Shown one piece after another: positions 42,503-51,999 of a stretch of DNA of 64,000 bases (positions are counted from its first letter, which is position 1; every line of letters starts with the position of its first letter). The stretch is from Rubripirellula obstinata. GTDB lineage: Bacteria > Planctomycetota > Planctomycetia > Pirellulales > Pirellulaceae. The stretch covers positions 29,770-93,769 of the forward strand of contig NZ_LWSK01000009.1 of NCBI RefSeq assembly GCF_001642955.1. Reading direction: 5' to 3'. Under the pieces are notes generated by a model. That model had not been told where the DNA came from and searched no databases. It saw only the letters and a list, made by a program, of their open reading frames with translations. The position numbers were made by a program, and so were the translations under genes.

Positions 42503-43029
42503 TTGGCCTCGCGGATGACGGTGGTCAAACGGCCGACGGGCAGAAATTGCACGCGGTTGTACGGATCGCCGGGCACGATTGCGTACTCGAACCGGTCCAT
42601 GTCGATCTGCGGACCGAACGACACGCCGCTGCGGACGCAGCGATACATGTAGGCCACCATCATTTGGCCGAATCGAACGTTCGCTCCGCGACAAAACATC
42701 GCGGACCGCGAGAGCGAGCCTTCGAGTTCCGCCTGGATGGCCCAGTCGTCGACATCATCGGCCGTCCATTCGGCGACATCTTCTTGGCCGAAGATCGCCA
42801 TTAATAGCAGCCGCGGGGCAATGTCGACGTCGAGCCCCCGGCACCGCAATTCTTCCGCCGCCAATCGTGACGTCTTCGGATATTCGAGCGAGTAGCCTTC
42901 AAAGTTGTCGTCCTTGGCCACCAAGTCGGACAAAACGCGCGATCGACATTCAAAGTCATCCCGATGCCAATGGTAAAGTCGTTCTTTCAAATCTTCGACG
43001 GGATCCGACGTTTCTTGAGACTCGTTCAT
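42493..43029 (-). CDS. Hypothetical protein, 178 aa
   Basis: The protein starts MNESQETSDPVEDLKERLYHW and is alpha-helical with several Arg/Cys residues (FECRSRVLSDLV, EELRCRGLDVDIAPRLLLM). The start overlaps the methyltransferase stop as an ATGA, so it follows the methyltransferase on the same transcript. A longer reading to 43368 would run through the methyltransferase gene and is not plausible. No family is recognised. Confidence 0.6.
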   Translation of the reverse strand: MNESQETSDPVEDLKERLYHWHRDDFECRSRVLSDLVAKDDNFEGYSLEYPKTSRLAAEELRCRGLDVDIAPRLLLMAIFGQEDVAEWTADDVDDWAIQAELEGSLSRSAMFCRGANVRFGQMMVAYMYRCVRSGVSFGPQIDMDRFEYAIVPGDPYNRVQFLPVGRLTTVIREANYE

Positions 43030-44300
43030 GCCGCCACCTCCTTTGCGACGCGTTCGGCCTTCTTGCCGGTGAACTTTTCCCATCGCTCGACGATCACGTC
43101 GCAGTACGGCGGATCGAGTTCCATCAAGAACGCATTGCGTCCGGTTTGTTCGGCACCGATCAAGGTCGAACCGCTGCCGCCGAACAGGTCGAGCACGTTC
43201 TGGCCGTGCTTGCTGCTGTACTGGATCGCGTTGACGGCCAGTTCGACGGGCTTCTCCGTCAAGTGAACCATCGCTTGCGGGTTGACCTTCTTGACGTGCC
43301 AAAGGTCGGTCGCGTTGTTGGGACCGTAGTACTTGTGACCGGCACCTTCCTTCCAGCCGTAGAAGCAAATTTCAAAAGCCCCCATGAAATCTTTTCGCGT
43401 CATGACGGGATGTTGCTTGTCCCACACGATCGCTTGGCTGAAGTAGATGCCGGCTTGCTTCAGCGGTCCCGGATAGTTACCGAGGTTGGCGTAGCCGCCC
43501 CACACGTACGCACAGCCGCCGGGGACGAGCACCCGCGAAGCGTTCTCGAACCACGCCAACAACAGCCGATCGAATTCGTCTTCGGAAATGAAGTCGTTGG
43601 CGAGCGGGCGGTCCTTGGCCCGCATCTTCTGCTCGCCCTTGGCCTTCTTGCCATCGCCGGCGAAGGTGCTGTTGCCGGCCGCGATCGCGTTCTTGCTCCG
43701 TGGCGAAACGCTGACATTGTAGGGCGGGTCCATGTGAACCAAATGAATGGGCTGGCCGTCTAGCAGCCGATCCAAGTCCTCCGGTTTCGACGAGTCGCCG
43801 CACATCAGTCGGTGGTCACCGAGAATCCAAACGTCGCCGGGTTGCGTGATCGCATCATCGGGCGGTTCGGGAACTTCGTCGGGATCAGTCAGGCCTTGAT
43901 CGACGCCGGGGTTGAGCAGTTTGGCGAGTTCGTCGCTGTCGAAACCAAGCATCTCGCAATCGAAGCCGACGTCTTGCAACGCACCGATTTCGAGCGGCAA
44001 GAGGTCGTAGTCCCACTCCGCGTTCTCGCCGGTGCGGTTGTCGGCGATCCGGTAGGCGCGGACCGCTTCGGGTTCCATGTCGACGGCGACGTGGACGGGC
44101 ACCTCCGCCAGCCCAATCTTCATAGCGGCTTTGAACCGGGTGTGGCCGACGATGATCACGCCGTCGGTATCGACGACGATCGGTTGGCGAAAACCGAATT
44201 CGTTGATCGAGTGAATGACCGCGTCAACGGCGTCGTCGTTAAGGCGTGGGTTGTTTTCGTAGGGCTTGATTCGATCGAGCGTCCACATTTCGACCTGCAT
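43026..44300 (-). CDS. ParB-like domain plus DNA methyltransferase, 424 aa
   Basis: The N-terminal 110 residues form a ParB-nuclease-like domain (WTLDRIKPYENNPRLNDDAVDAVIHSI, GHTRFKAAMKIGL, YRIADNRTGENAEWD). The second part is an N4/N6-methyltransferase: HMDPPYNVSV has the catalytic DPPY near residue 190, and VLDLFGGSGSTLIGAEQTGR is the SAM-binding motif. No restriction partner is adjacent, so it is probably an orphan enzyme protecting phage DNA or adjusting host gene expression. ATG 44300 is chosen because the residues before it are a Pro/Gln/Ser tail. Confidence 0.88.
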   Translation of the reverse strand: MQVEMWTLDRIKPYENNPRLNDDAVDAVIHSINEFGFRQPIVVDTDGVIIVGHTRFKAAMKIGLAEVPVHVAVDMEPEAVRAYRIADNRTGENAEWDYDLLPLEIGALQDVGFDCEMLGFDSDELAKLLNPGVDQGLTDPDEVPEPPDDAITQPGDVWILGDHRLMCGDSSKPEDLDRLLDGQPIHLVHMDPPYNVSVSPRSKNAIAAGNSTFAGDGKKAKGEQKMRAKDRPLANDFISEDEFDRLLLAWFENASRVLVPGGCAYVWGGYANLGNYPGPLKQAGIYFSQAIVWDKQHPVMTRKDFMGAFEICFYGWKEGAGHKYYGPNNATDLWHVKKVNPQAMVHLTEKPVELAVNAIQYSSKHGQNVLDLFGGSGSTLIGAEQTGRNAFLMELDPPYCDVIVERWEKFTGKKAERVAKEVAA

Positions 44301-44510
44301 GGCAGAGTCCTTTTCCAAAGAGAATGAAACGGAAAAGGGTCGGTCGTTGGCTGGTTGGGTAGATGGTTGGCTGGGCTGTTGCGTTGGTTGGGTGGCGATC
44401 CGATGCGTTCGGACGGACGGAACATTTTGTTCGGACACTCGAAACTAACTGTGCCTAGTACGGCCGCTGTTCCCGCGGCCCTGACCAGAGAACACACTGG
44501 TCGGGAGTAC

Positions 44511-44813
44511 CTAAACGTTTTCAGCGTCGGCCGTCACGGGGCCGCGTGTCGCGTCGTCGTGGGCCGCCGCGTCGAACTTCCTATTGACGGTCCGTGTTGC
44601 TCGGTCGCCGAGCGGGGCCGATCGTTCGGCGAACTCGCCGCACCAACCGTTCTCGCTAACGATCGGGAACGCCGACTGCGTTGAAGCGTCGCGACGGAAG
44701 GGCTTGCTGACAACTTCGGGCGGATGCCGGCGACATTCGCCGAACGGTTGGTTGCGTGGTAAAGCGGTCGATGTTGGAACGGGCTGATAGAAGTTGCAAC
44801 GAGAACACGACAT
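44511..44813 (-). CDS. Small Cys-rich zinc-binding-like protein, 100 aa
   Basis: The start MSCSRCNFYQPVP and the segments NQPFGECRRHPPEVV and ENGWCGEFAER carry four or five Cys and match a widespread small phage or plasmid protein pattern with CXXC, CRRH and WCGE elements. It is probably zinc-binding. It precedes the methyltransferase gene on the same strand. Confidence 0.65.
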   Translation of the reverse strand: MSCSRCNFYQPVPTSTALPRNQPFGECRRHPPEVVSKPFRRDASTQSAFPIVSENGWCGEFAERSAPLGDRATRTVNRKFDAAAHDDATRGPVTADAENV

Positions 44814-45023
44814 GGTGGTTTCCTTGGGTCAGACGAAACGGATGGACAAAGGGTCGGGGGGTGAGGCTTCTTTCCCTCTTTCACCCCCCTCTCGCTTACA
44901 CACACGAAAACGATCCAATTCCGGTTTGTGCGTGGGTGGGGGTGAAAGAGAGAAAGAAGTAAGAGAGAGTGAGTTTTTACTGGGTTTGACGCATTTCTTC
45001 TTTCACGCTTCTTTCGCCTTGGT

Positions 45024-47273
45024 TCACCTTCCTTCACCTTCGCGGCGTGAACCTTTTTCACTTTCACCCCCGGATTCACCCCCTTCATTCACCAACGCTT
45101 GGTCGGTCAATCGGTACGCTCGCTGGGGGCGGCCGGCGGTCTCGGCGGTCAGTTGGGTGACGTCGCCTTGCTGCATTAACGTGTCAACCAATTGCACGAA
45201 CGTCTTGGCGTCCGTCTTCATTCGTTTAAGCAACACGCTGTGCGGCAGCGTTCGTTCGGGTGCCTTGCGGAGCTTCTCAACCAGCTTCAAGCACTCGGCG
45301 TGAAACGGGTTCTCGGCGACGTGCGAACCAGCCATGAACAACATGCGTCGCGTTTGGTGCTCGACCAATTCGATCGCCCACTCGGCGGATTGGGCGTCAA
45401 TGATCGGGTCGCGGCAATTTCGACTGATCGCGTGGATCAACGCCAACTTGCGAGCCTGTTCGCTGACGCGTCCCCAGACCGTGGTGCCGACCGGATCGCT
45501 GGCGTCTTCGGCTTTGCCGTATTCGCGTTCGGCGTTGTGGCGGGCTTCGACAAACAAACTGGCGGCAGCTTTGTCCTGCGGCACGATTGTGGGTTGGGGA
45601 CACCAATCGACGAGGTTCCCGGAACCGGGCCGGAAATCTTCCCACCAGCGAGCGGTTTCAAGAATCGTCTCGGGCACCGGCCGGATCTTCGGTTCTTGGC
45701 CTTCACCGCGTTTGCCACACTCGAAGATCAGCATCCGGGCGAACAGTCCGTTGGTCAGCATGCGTTCCGATAGCGCGGCGTAATAGTGATTCGGAATCGC
45801 GGTGCCGAAGATGACGAGGTTGGGCTGATTGATGACACCGGGAGCGTCCTTGCCGGCCTTTCGACGCATCGGGTAGACGGTGTTGGCGGACGAATACATC
45901 GTCAGCAACGTCGACATGATCTGTTCATGCCGGGCGTCGCGTGATTTGTTGATCGACTGCAGCAGCGTGTCGATCTCGTCGGTTTGGAAGACCATCGACT
46001 CAGTCATGAACAGCGAGTCTTGGATGCCTTCGCCGGACGCGAATGTTTCGGCGGTGCAATCCGCCATGCCGACTTCGCGTAGCACTTCCTTGTTCAGTTT
46101 GCGAGGAAAGTCTTTGCCGGCCGAGGAATGAGCTAGCCCCAGTAGATACAGATTGGTTCGGTTGTCTCCCGGATCGCGCACACGGCGGCCGGCGAGAACC
46201 GCCAGCAACGAAAGCGCTCCGCAAAACGCCATCACGGTGTTGGGGTACGGAGCGCAATCGAGACAGTGATCCATGACCTCAGCGACAAAGCCGGGGCATC
46301 GCAAAAGACGCTTCGGCAAAACACCGGGATCTTCCGGGATCGGCTTTGGCGGTTCAGAAGCGATCTTGACGACCTTCGCGGCCGGTTGATTGACGATGCC
46401 GTTTAGATCAACCGGTTCGCCGACCGGTTCGATTGGGGCGTCGTCTCGCAGCCAACCGAATGGGCGGTCATGTGGTTTGGTCGCCGCTTGATTGACCTTG
46501 TGTTGCAGCTCGCGATCGGACCACGGCGGCGCACATCGTGGGTTGTAGTCCGATTGCAGAATCGCCAATGCTCGGTCAGGTCCGATTCCGAAACCATGAA
46601 CGAGTGCCGTTGCGGCGGAAAAAGTCTGTGAGTGACCGCTGCTGCCGGAAATCGCCGCCGGCATGGAGTTCAAGTAAGCGATCGCTCGCATCTCGACATC
46701 GGCGGCCGGGGCTGATGGCCCGGCCGCCACCGGTTGCGGCTTCGACGTTGGCACGCCACGCCGGACGATGACGGCATCGGCAAGGGCTTTCACGCACGCG
46801 GCCAGCATGGGCGCAGGAACGGTCGCGGGTTCAACATCAAGTACGTCATAAGTTTCGCCATCGGGATGGATGCTTGGCCCGACGACGGTTTGCGTTCCGG
46901 TGGATCGCAACTCGACGATCATCGAACCATCGCTGGGGTCTTGATGCTTTTCCGTTGTCGCGCCAACTGCGATGTACCAGCGATGCGATCGCGTTGCCGA
47001 TGGGCGACCGGTGATGGCCGGCGTCGGCGGCAGATAGCTGTCGGCCAGTTCGATCGCTTCGGGGCAATCGAGGTCAACGTCCACGAGCCAGCCGGACGGT
47101 TCACCGAGGATGATGCCGATGTTGCTGTTCTCGGGAAAAACGTCGGGAGCCAACCGCAAGTTGGTCCAGTCACGCCGCGATGGCGATTTGGACCGTGGGC
47201 GCAGCGGCACGCATTGCCAACCACGTTGCAGGTAGGCGGCGACGTGCGATCGAATGTTGAGGCCGGCTTCCAC
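45024..47273 (-). CDS. Prim-pol primase/polymerase with DUF3987-like ATPase region, 749 aa
   Basis: The first 190 residues are an archaeo-eukaryotic-type primase-polymerase domain: VPLRPRSKSPSRRDW, IILGEPSGWLVDVDLDCPEA with the DXD metal motif, and RSHRWYIAVG with the SxH/HxR residues. From about 300, VMAFCGALSLLAVLAGRRV, LGLAHSSAGKDFPRKLN (a modified P-loop) and MVFQTDEIDTLLQSINKS match DUF3987, a helicase-like domain. It would prime and start phage DNA synthesis. It starts with GTG directly after the helicase stop. Confidence 0.85.
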   Translation of the reverse strand: MEAGLNIRSHVAAYLQRGWQCVPLRPRSKSPSRRDWTNLRLAPDVFPENSNIGIILGEPSGWLVDVDLDCPEAIELADSYLPPTPAITGRPSATRSHRWYIAVGATTEKHQDPSDGSMIVELRSTGTQTVVGPSIHPDGETYDVLDVEPATVPAPMLAACVKALADAVIVRRGVPTSKPQPVAAGPSAPAADVEMRAIAYLNSMPAAISGSSGHSQTFSAATALVHGFGIGPDRALAILQSDYNPRCAPPWSDRELQHKVNQAATKPHDRPFGWLRDDAPIEPVGEPVDLNGIVNQPAAKVVKIASEPPKPIPEDPGVLPKRLLRCPGFVAEVMDHCLDCAPYPNTVMAFCGALSLLAVLAGRRVRDPGDNRTNLYLLGLAHSSAGKDFPRKLNKEVLREVGMADCTAETFASGEGIQDSLFMTESMVFQTDEIDTLLQSINKSRDARHEQIMSTLLTMYSSANTVYPMRRKAGKDAPGVINQPNLVIFGTAIPNHYYAALSERMLTNGLFARMLIFECGKRGEGQEPKIRPVPETILETARWWEDFRPGSGNLVDWCPQPTIVPQDKAAASLFVEARHNAEREYGKAEDASDPVGTTVWGRVSEQARKLALIHAISRNCRDPIIDAQSAEWAIELVEHQTRRMLFMAGSHVAENPFHAECLKLVEKLRKAPERTLPHSVLLKRMKTDAKTFVQLVDTLMQQGDVTQLTAETAGRPQRAYRLTDQALVNEGGESGGESEKGSRREGEGR

Positions 47274-48935
47274 TTAGAACGGAGCCTCTTCCAACGGAAC
47301 GTTCGGGATCTCACCGAGGGATTGGTTCAAAATGCGATCGTACTTTTGTCCGGTGATGCTCCGTACCGTGATGGACGACGGACCAGCCAACAAACCAGCG
47401 GCGGCAATGTCCATCGCTTCATCAGCGTCGTTCGGGCACGGATCGAGACATCGTTCGCTCCACCACTGTTCGGCTTTGCGACGCGCGAAGCCGGAATGTT
47501 CGATGCAGATGAACTCGCTCTGCCAATGATCGAGTCCGATCATGTAGTCGACGCGCAGACATCGTGGTGCATCATCGTCCGCATCTCGTTTGCGATGGAT
47601 GCGATAGCTCACATCGTGAACGTCATAGTCCGTGTCGGTGACTTCGCCGGAAAGCACGCCGGCCTCGCTGGCTTTGGCATCGTGGGCTTCGCGATCCGGT
47701 GGCGGGAATGGATGACCGCACTCGGGACAGTTCGCGTAGCCACACGCTACGAGGGCGTGACACTTCTCGCACTCCTTCGCCGGCGGCTCTTGGCCGGGGC
47801 GGGCGGCTTTCTCCTTGGGCTTGATCTGGTCGATCGGTCCATGACGTTCAATGTTGCCTCCGAAATCCAGCACGAGGCAGTTCTGTTTGTCGGGATGCAA
47901 GCGAAAGCCGCGGCCGACGCATTGGTAGAGCAATCCTGGCGACATGGTTGGACGCAGCATCACGACGCAATCGACTCGCGGTGCGTCGAAACCGGTCGTC
48001 AGAACATTGACGTTGCAGAGGAAACGCAACGGCTTGGTTTCTAAAAGCGACGTTGGTGCGTCACCTCGAAATCGGGCCAGCAACTCGTCGCGTTCGTCCG
48101 CGGGCGTCTGTCCGGTCACGAAACCGCATTCGATGTTGTGGTTGTCTCGCAACGCTTCGACGACTTGCCGCCCGTGGGCCACACTGGACGCGAAGATCAA
48201 CACCGCCCGGCGATCGGCCGTTAGCTCGACGATCTCGGCACACGCGGCCGACACGAGGGCGTCGTCGCCGGCCAGTTGTTCAACATCCGCCGTCACGAAC
48301 TCGCCGGCGCGGACACGTAGGTCGCCAAAGTCCGCTCGGTTCACGCCGGCTTTGGAAACCAGCGGACATAAGTAGCCGTCGCGGATCAATTCTTTGATTC
48401 CAATCTCGTAGCAAATGCTGTTGAGGAAGTGATCCGGCGAACAGATCATTCCCGAATCAAGACGGAACGGCGTCGCGGTCAAACCGATGACTCGCACGTT
48501 TGGGTTGATGACTTTGCAATCGGCCAAGAATTGCCGATACATGCCATCACCCTTCTTGGAGATCAGGTGGGCTTCGTCGACGACGATCAAATCGAACGGA
48601 TCGAGATCACACGCACGCTTGTAAACGCTTTGTATGCCAGCGACCAACACGGACGTATTGGTGTCGCGTTTCTTCAAACCAGCCGAATACAAACCGACGT
48701 TGATGTCGGGGCAAAGCCGCCGCACCTTGTCGGCGTTTTGCTCCAGCAGCTCTTTGACGTGAGCCAAGATCAGAACGCGGCCGTCCCACTGGTTCACAGC
48801 ATCCGACGCAATCTTCGCCAGCACAAGCGACTTGCCCGCACCGGTGGGTAGCACGGCGACGGGATTGTCGTCGCGGTTGCGAAGATGACTGTAAACCGCA
48901 TCCACCGCGGCTTGCTGATAACCACGAAGCTTCAT
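47274..48935 (-). CDS. SF2 DEAD/DEAH-box helicase, 553 aa
   Basis: Motif I is VLPTGAGKSLVLAKI near 30, and motif II is VVDEAHLISKKGD. Motif III (GLTATPFRLDS) and the C-terminal RecA fold, with FLCNVNVLTTGFDAPRVDCV and YQCVGRGFRLHPDK, complete an UvsW/RecG/ERCC3-like SF2 helicase. A zinc ribbon follows (ECEKCHALVACGYANCPECGHPF). A C-terminal domain of unknown function (about 430-553) follows. The ATG at 48935 overlaps the RusA stop and begins the known MKLRGYQ helicase start. Confidence 0.88.
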   Translation of the reverse strand: MKLRGYQQAAVDAVYSHLRNRDDNPVAVLPTGAGKSLVLAKIASDAVNQWDGRVLILAHVKELLEQNADKVRRLCPDINVGLYSAGLKKRDTNTSVLVAGIQSVYKRACDLDPFDLIVVDEAHLISKKGDGMYRQFLADCKVINPNVRVIGLTATPFRLDSGMICSPDHFLNSICYEIGIKELIRDGYLCPLVSKAGVNRADFGDLRVRAGEFVTADVEQLAGDDALVSAACAEIVELTADRRAVLIFASSVAHGRQVVEALRDNHNIECGFVTGQTPADERDELLARFRGDAPTSLLETKPLRFLCNVNVLTTGFDAPRVDCVVMLRPTMSPGLLYQCVGRGFRLHPDKQNCLVLDFGGNIERHGPIDQIKPKEKAARPGQEPPAKECEKCHALVACGYANCPECGHPFPPPDREAHDAKASEAGVLSGEVTDTDYDVHDVSYRIHRKRDADDDAPRCLRVDYMIGLDHWQSEFICIEHSGFARRKAEQWWSERCLDPCPNDADEAMDIAAAGLLAGPSSITVRSITGQKYDRILNQSLGEIPNVPLEEAPF

Positions 48936-49474
48936 ATCGAATCCTCCTCGCGTTCGATGATGACTTCGCCGTTGTGCCGCTTCTTGCCACGCATGTCCTC
49001 GACTTTGCAACTGAACATCGCGTTGATCTGTTGGCACGGCAGGCAGATGCGGTTGCCCGGCCCATCGCTTTGAAATGCTTCGTCGCATCGCAAGCATGTT
49101 CGGAAGCCGGCTTGGCCGATCGGTGCCGGCACACGCTGCACGACGACCTCGGCGCGATCGGCATTGGGTTCAGGAGCGAACTTTTCGACCGTCAAACGCA
49201 CAATTTGACTGTCGTCCTCGTACGCGCCACCGAACTGCATCGCGTCCAGCAACGCTTTCAACGAGTTGTCGACGTCGCGGCGGCGGCGATCGGGCGGGAT
49301 CAAACGAATGTCGACAATCAAATCGCCATCGAGCGTTTTGACTCGTTTTCGCCTTAGCAACGAACTGACAGCGGCCTGGTATTGCCTGCCCTTTTTGCTG
49401 ACGAGCACGCGGTTGCCGACGTGCCGCCAGTACGTGTTGACCGATGGTGGGAATGGAAGGTTGAGTTTGAACAA
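48932..49474 (-). CDS. RusA-like Holliday junction resolvase fused to a zinc ribbon, 180 aa
   Basis: The first 115 residues carry PFPPSVNTYWR, PPDRRRRDVDNSLKALLDAM and YEDDSQIVRL, giving the acidic and DN residues of RusA resolvases. A second part has CLRCDEAFQSDGPGNRICLPC, a zinc ribbon not found in E. coli RusA. It acts on branched DNA during phage replication or packaging. The start is TTG, which is the only in-frame codon near the expected N-terminus. Confidence 0.8.
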   Translation of the reverse strand: MFKLNLPFPPSVNTYWRHVGNRVLVSKKGRQYQAAVSSLLRRKRVKTLDGDLIVDIRLIPPDRRRRDVDNSLKALLDAMQFGGAYEDDSQIVRLTVEKFAPEPNADRAEVVVQRVPAPIGQAGFRTCLRCDEAFQSDGPGNRICLPCQQINAMFSCKVEDMRGKKRHNGEVIIEREEDSI

Positions 49475-49497
49475 GATGCGGGCTCAATGGTGTGCGT

Positions 49498-49535
49498 AAA
49501 AAAACAGCCGGCCGGCAATCCGTGCCGGCCGGCTG
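49498..49535 (-). terminator. Intrinsic terminator after the DUF669 gene
   Basis: On the minus strand a 13-base stem (CAGCCGGCCGGCA with its complement) is followed by eight T residues. It separates the DUF669/ATPase unit from the RusA/helicase/prim-pol unit. Confidence 0.8.
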
Positions 49536-49570
49536 TCGGGCCTGGAAGCGATCAAAAAGAGGCCGCGCGG

Positions 49571-50029
49571 CTATCGCTTCCAGGGGGCGGAGTTGTCGGC
49601 CACTTCGGACGCCGGCTTCGGTTCGGCTACGGCGTCCTTCTTGAAGTAGCCCTTCACTTCGTTCTGCAACTCACCCGTGTCGTTGCGACGCTTCAACTTC
49701 ACGCCGATCACGCAGGGCAAGTTGTGAAGATCCGTCGAGTCGCTCGGCACCAGCACGCCGACCGCACGACAGATTGCCGACAATTCGCGTCGTGCGATTT
49801 CCACGGCGGTGGCGTTGGGGTTGTCGAGGTTCAATCGAACCCACAGCAAACGGTTGGAATGCGGGCCTTCGATGATGGAAAACGTGAGCTGGAGATAGCT
49901 CCCGGTCCCCGACTTCGTGGGCTTCATTTCGCTGTCGGTGATCACGGCGACGTACTTGCCGTCGGGGATCGGTTCCATGTCGTTGGCGGGTTCGACTTGG
50001 TTGGCATCAAAGCCTTGGAGGTTGGCCAT
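49571..50029 (-). CDS. DUF669-like ssDNA-associated protein, 152 aa
   Basis: The sequence PIPDGKYVAVITDSEMKPTKSGTGSYLQLTFSIIEGP, then LLWVRLNLDNPNATAVEIARREL and LPCVIGVKLKRRND, matches DUF669 proteins, which accompany phage RecA-like ATPases and probably bind single-stranded DNA. The C-terminus is acidic (SEVADNSAPWKR). ATG 50029 follows GGAACC and begins the known N-terminus. Confidence 0.8.
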   Translation of the reverse strand: MANLQGFDANQVEPANDMEPIPDGKYVAVITDSEMKPTKSGTGSYLQLTFSIIEGPHSNRLLWVRLNLDNPNATAVEIARRELSAICRAVGVLVPSDSTDLHNLPCVIGVKLKRRNDTGELQNEVKGYFKKDAVAEPKPASEVADNSAPWKR

Positions 50030-50082
50030 GTGGATGGTTCCTTGGTTGAGTAGAAAGGGAAAGTGAGTGAATCGGTGTTTGG

Positions 50083-50841
50083 CTAACTGGTCGTCATCGC
50101 ACCAACGAAGGAAGACCACGACAGCGGCAGTTCTTCGGTGATGCCGTAGCGGTTCTTCGCCACGCAGGTCGGCGAACCGTACGCACGGATGACACGTTCG
50201 CCACCTTCTTTGCCGATGGCGTGAGCGATCGTGCGTTTGCGGTTGAACCCTCCGTCTTCGGTTTGGGTGCGAAGCTTCCGGGTGGCAAACAGCACCGCGT
50301 CGGTCCACTCTTTGACGAGTGCCGCGGCGTGTTTGTGAAGCCGTGGCGAATAGCGGTCATAAGGTGACGATTCCGGATCCTCGAACCGTTCAACCTTGGA
50401 ATGAGCAATCAAAACGATCACCATTCCGCGTGACCGAAGCGCCCCAAGCAGGTCGAGCACTTCACGCCAAAGTGACAAGGCGTGCATGTAACCGCGTGCA
50501 TACCCTCCGTCGACCTTCTCGATTGACTCGACGCCGTATTGCTGGCACAACTTGTCCCAGACCAGACGTTCGAGCCAATCAAGTGAGTCGATCACGACGG
50601 ATTCGTAGTCGTGCGTTTCGTTGACCAGCGTCTTCAGCGCGGCGACGACTTCGTCGAACGTCGTCGCCAACGGAAAGCGATCGCAGTTGATCTCGTCGAG
50701 CCCATCTTCGGTTTGAATGAAGATCGGCTTGGGTGCTTCACTGCCAAACGTCGACTTGCCGATGCCCTCGACCCCGTAGAGCAAGACACGGGGCGGCTTC
50801 GATTGGCGGCCGGACTGGATCGTTTCGAGTAGGTTAGTCAT
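50083..50841 (-). CDS. RecA-like phage recombination ATPase (AAA_24/Sak4-like), 252 aa
   Basis: The Walker A motif GVEGIGKST lies near residue 25, and the Walker B-like strand SVVIDSLDWLERLVW near 82. A second conserved strand ends VIVLIAHSKVERFEDPE. The protein is typical of phage ATPases that pair with DUF669 single-strand binding proteins and drive single-strand annealing or strand exchange. It is followed by DUF669 as in other phages. Confidence 0.85.
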   Translation of the reverse strand: MTNLLETIQSGRQSKPPRVLLYGVEGIGKSTFGSEAPKPIFIQTEDGLDEINCDRFPLATTFDEVVAALKTLVNETHDYESVVIDSLDWLERLVWDKLCQQYGVESIEKVDGGYARGYMHALSLWREVLDLLGALRSRGMVIVLIAHSKVERFEDPESSPYDRYSPRLHKHAAALVKEWTDAVLFATRKLRTQTEDGGFNRKRTIAHAIGKEGGERVIRAYGSPTCVAKNRYGITEELPLSWSSFVGAMTTS

Positions 50842-50886
50842 TGGTTCGATGATTCCTTAATTGAGTAAGTGAGTAAGTAGTTGGCC

Positions 50887-51120
50887 CTAAAGCGACGCGA
50901 TCGGTTCGACATCGAAATTGCCGTCGCGATCGGATGTCACGAGGTAGTGCTTCCAGTCGACTTGGACGACAAACCGTTGCTCGCTTCCGAGTTGTTTGCG
51001 GAGCGATCGACACGCTCCGGTGAATTCGCGAGAGGCTTCGTTGAAGCGTTCGGACGACCGCAGATAGCGACCGACCGCGAGCGACAAACCCACTCGCTTT
51101 TCAATGTCCAAGTGATTCAC
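50887..51120 (-). CDS. Small hypothetical protein, 77 aa
   Basis: The protein NHLDIEKRVGLSLAVGRYLRS, then EFTGACRSLRKQLGSEQRFV and QVDWKHYLVTSDRDGNFDVEP, has a helix then a beta hairpin. The GTG start at 51120 has a near-perfect GGAGGA six bases upstream. It is the first gene after promoter-like motif C and precedes the ATPase gene, so it begins the DNA-metabolism transcript. Function unknown. Confidence 0.6.
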   Translation of the reverse strand: MNHLDIEKRVGLSLAVGRYLRSSERFNEASREFTGACRSLRKQLGSEQRFVVQVDWKHYLVTSDRDGNFDVEPIASL

Positions 51121-51170
51121 AGACGTCCTCCGGAGCGAAAACAGATGGCGTGACAAAACCACTTGCCCGC

Positions 51171-51210
51171 CCCGGTACTATCTATGCCGCCCGGTCAGCG
51201 CACGGTCCGA
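51171..51210 (-). promoter_or_regulatory. Phage promoter-like motif C (upstream of DNA-metabolism genes)
   Basis: On the minus strand TCGGACC is followed by a 21-base interval and CGGCATAGATAGTACCGGG. It differs from copy A at only a few bases over 30. It lies immediately downstream of the sigma gene and about 50 bases before the next start codon. Confidence 0.6.
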
Positions 51211-51215
51211 GAAAG

Positions 51216-51806
51216 TTATTTCTCGGTCCACTCGACGTCGCCGAAATGCTTCCGAATCGCTCGCATTGCGGCCATCATTTCACGACGTGACAGTTCCAAT
51301 TTGGCGGCCGTTTCCTTCTGGTTGCTGAACATCAACTCGCGGGCGATCGGTCGCAAGTCTTCCGGCAACGTAGCGATCCGTTCGTCGACGGCATCAGAAA
51401 GCTCGATGTCGGCGATCGGATCACGGGACTCGGTTTGCCGTCGCCGGTCGCCATCGTCCAAAGACATACCGACGATTCGCTGTTCGGATTTTTGGTCTGG
51501 GCTGTCGACGTATTCCGAAAGCGACGTGACCTCCGCGCCGTCGTTCGGGTTGTCACGTTGCCGCGACATCTTCCGCAGCAACATGCCGACGCCGTTGACG
51601 ACGACCTGCGTCACGAACGCTTGGACGGTGCCTAGTTCCGGGTCAAAGCTGGGGGCTCGCTCGCAAACGTGAAGCATCAAGTCCTGCTGAATGTCTTCGA
51701 CGTCCACGTTGCGAAGTTCGTCGCGGACCTTGATCTTGTGAGCAGTTCGCTCGACCAGCGGCATCGCGAATTCAATCAGTTCCGGGGCAATCTCTTGGTT
51801 GGTCAA
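51216..51806 (-). CDS. Phage-encoded sigma-70-family RNA polymerase factor, 196 aa
   Basis: Region 2 is visible: MPLVERTAHKIKVRDELRNVDVEDIQQDLMLHVCERAP, then FDPELGTVQAFVTQVVVNGV. Region 4 is IATLPEDLRPIARELMFSNQKETAAKLELSRREMMAAMRAIRKHF, with a helix-turn-helix. It resembles ECF-type factors in lacking regions 1 and 3. TTG 51806 has a GGGAG site and starts ahead of region 2; an earlier TTG is possible. The four motif copies A to D are the natural candidates for its promoters. Confidence 0.82.
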   Translation of the reverse strand: MTNQEIAPELIEFAMPLVERTAHKIKVRDELRNVDVEDIQQDLMLHVCERAPSFDPELGTVQAFVTQVVVNGVGMLLRKMSRQRDNPNDGAEVTSLSEYVDSPDQKSEQRIVGMSLDDGDRRRQTESRDPIADIELSDAVDERIATLPEDLRPIARELMFSNQKETAAKLELSRREMMAAMRAIRKHFGDVEWTEK

Positions 51807-51999
51807 AACAGAATCTCCCGGCCGGGGAGTTCGCAAACCGTCACCACAATCACCGCCGCAAGAAGACCGTGTCGCGAATCAAAGTCGCGAAATAACACGG
51901 GCGGCGGCGAGGCGAACGGTTGCGTCCCTCAGCCGGGGATGGGGCAAGACAACTTTTGTCCGTGCCGGACAAAGCTTGTCCGCAGGAGAAATTTCCGAA

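Noticed and set aside
42493..43368. Longer 291-residue version of the 178-residue gene
   Set aside because: The extra N-terminal part lies inside the methyltransferase gene in another frame and is Arg-rich junk. The ATG overlapping the methyltransferase stop is more credible.
46734..48044. 436-residue plus-strand frame across the prim-pol and helicase genes
   Set aside because: It spans the ends of two well-supported minus-strand genes and shows no domain.
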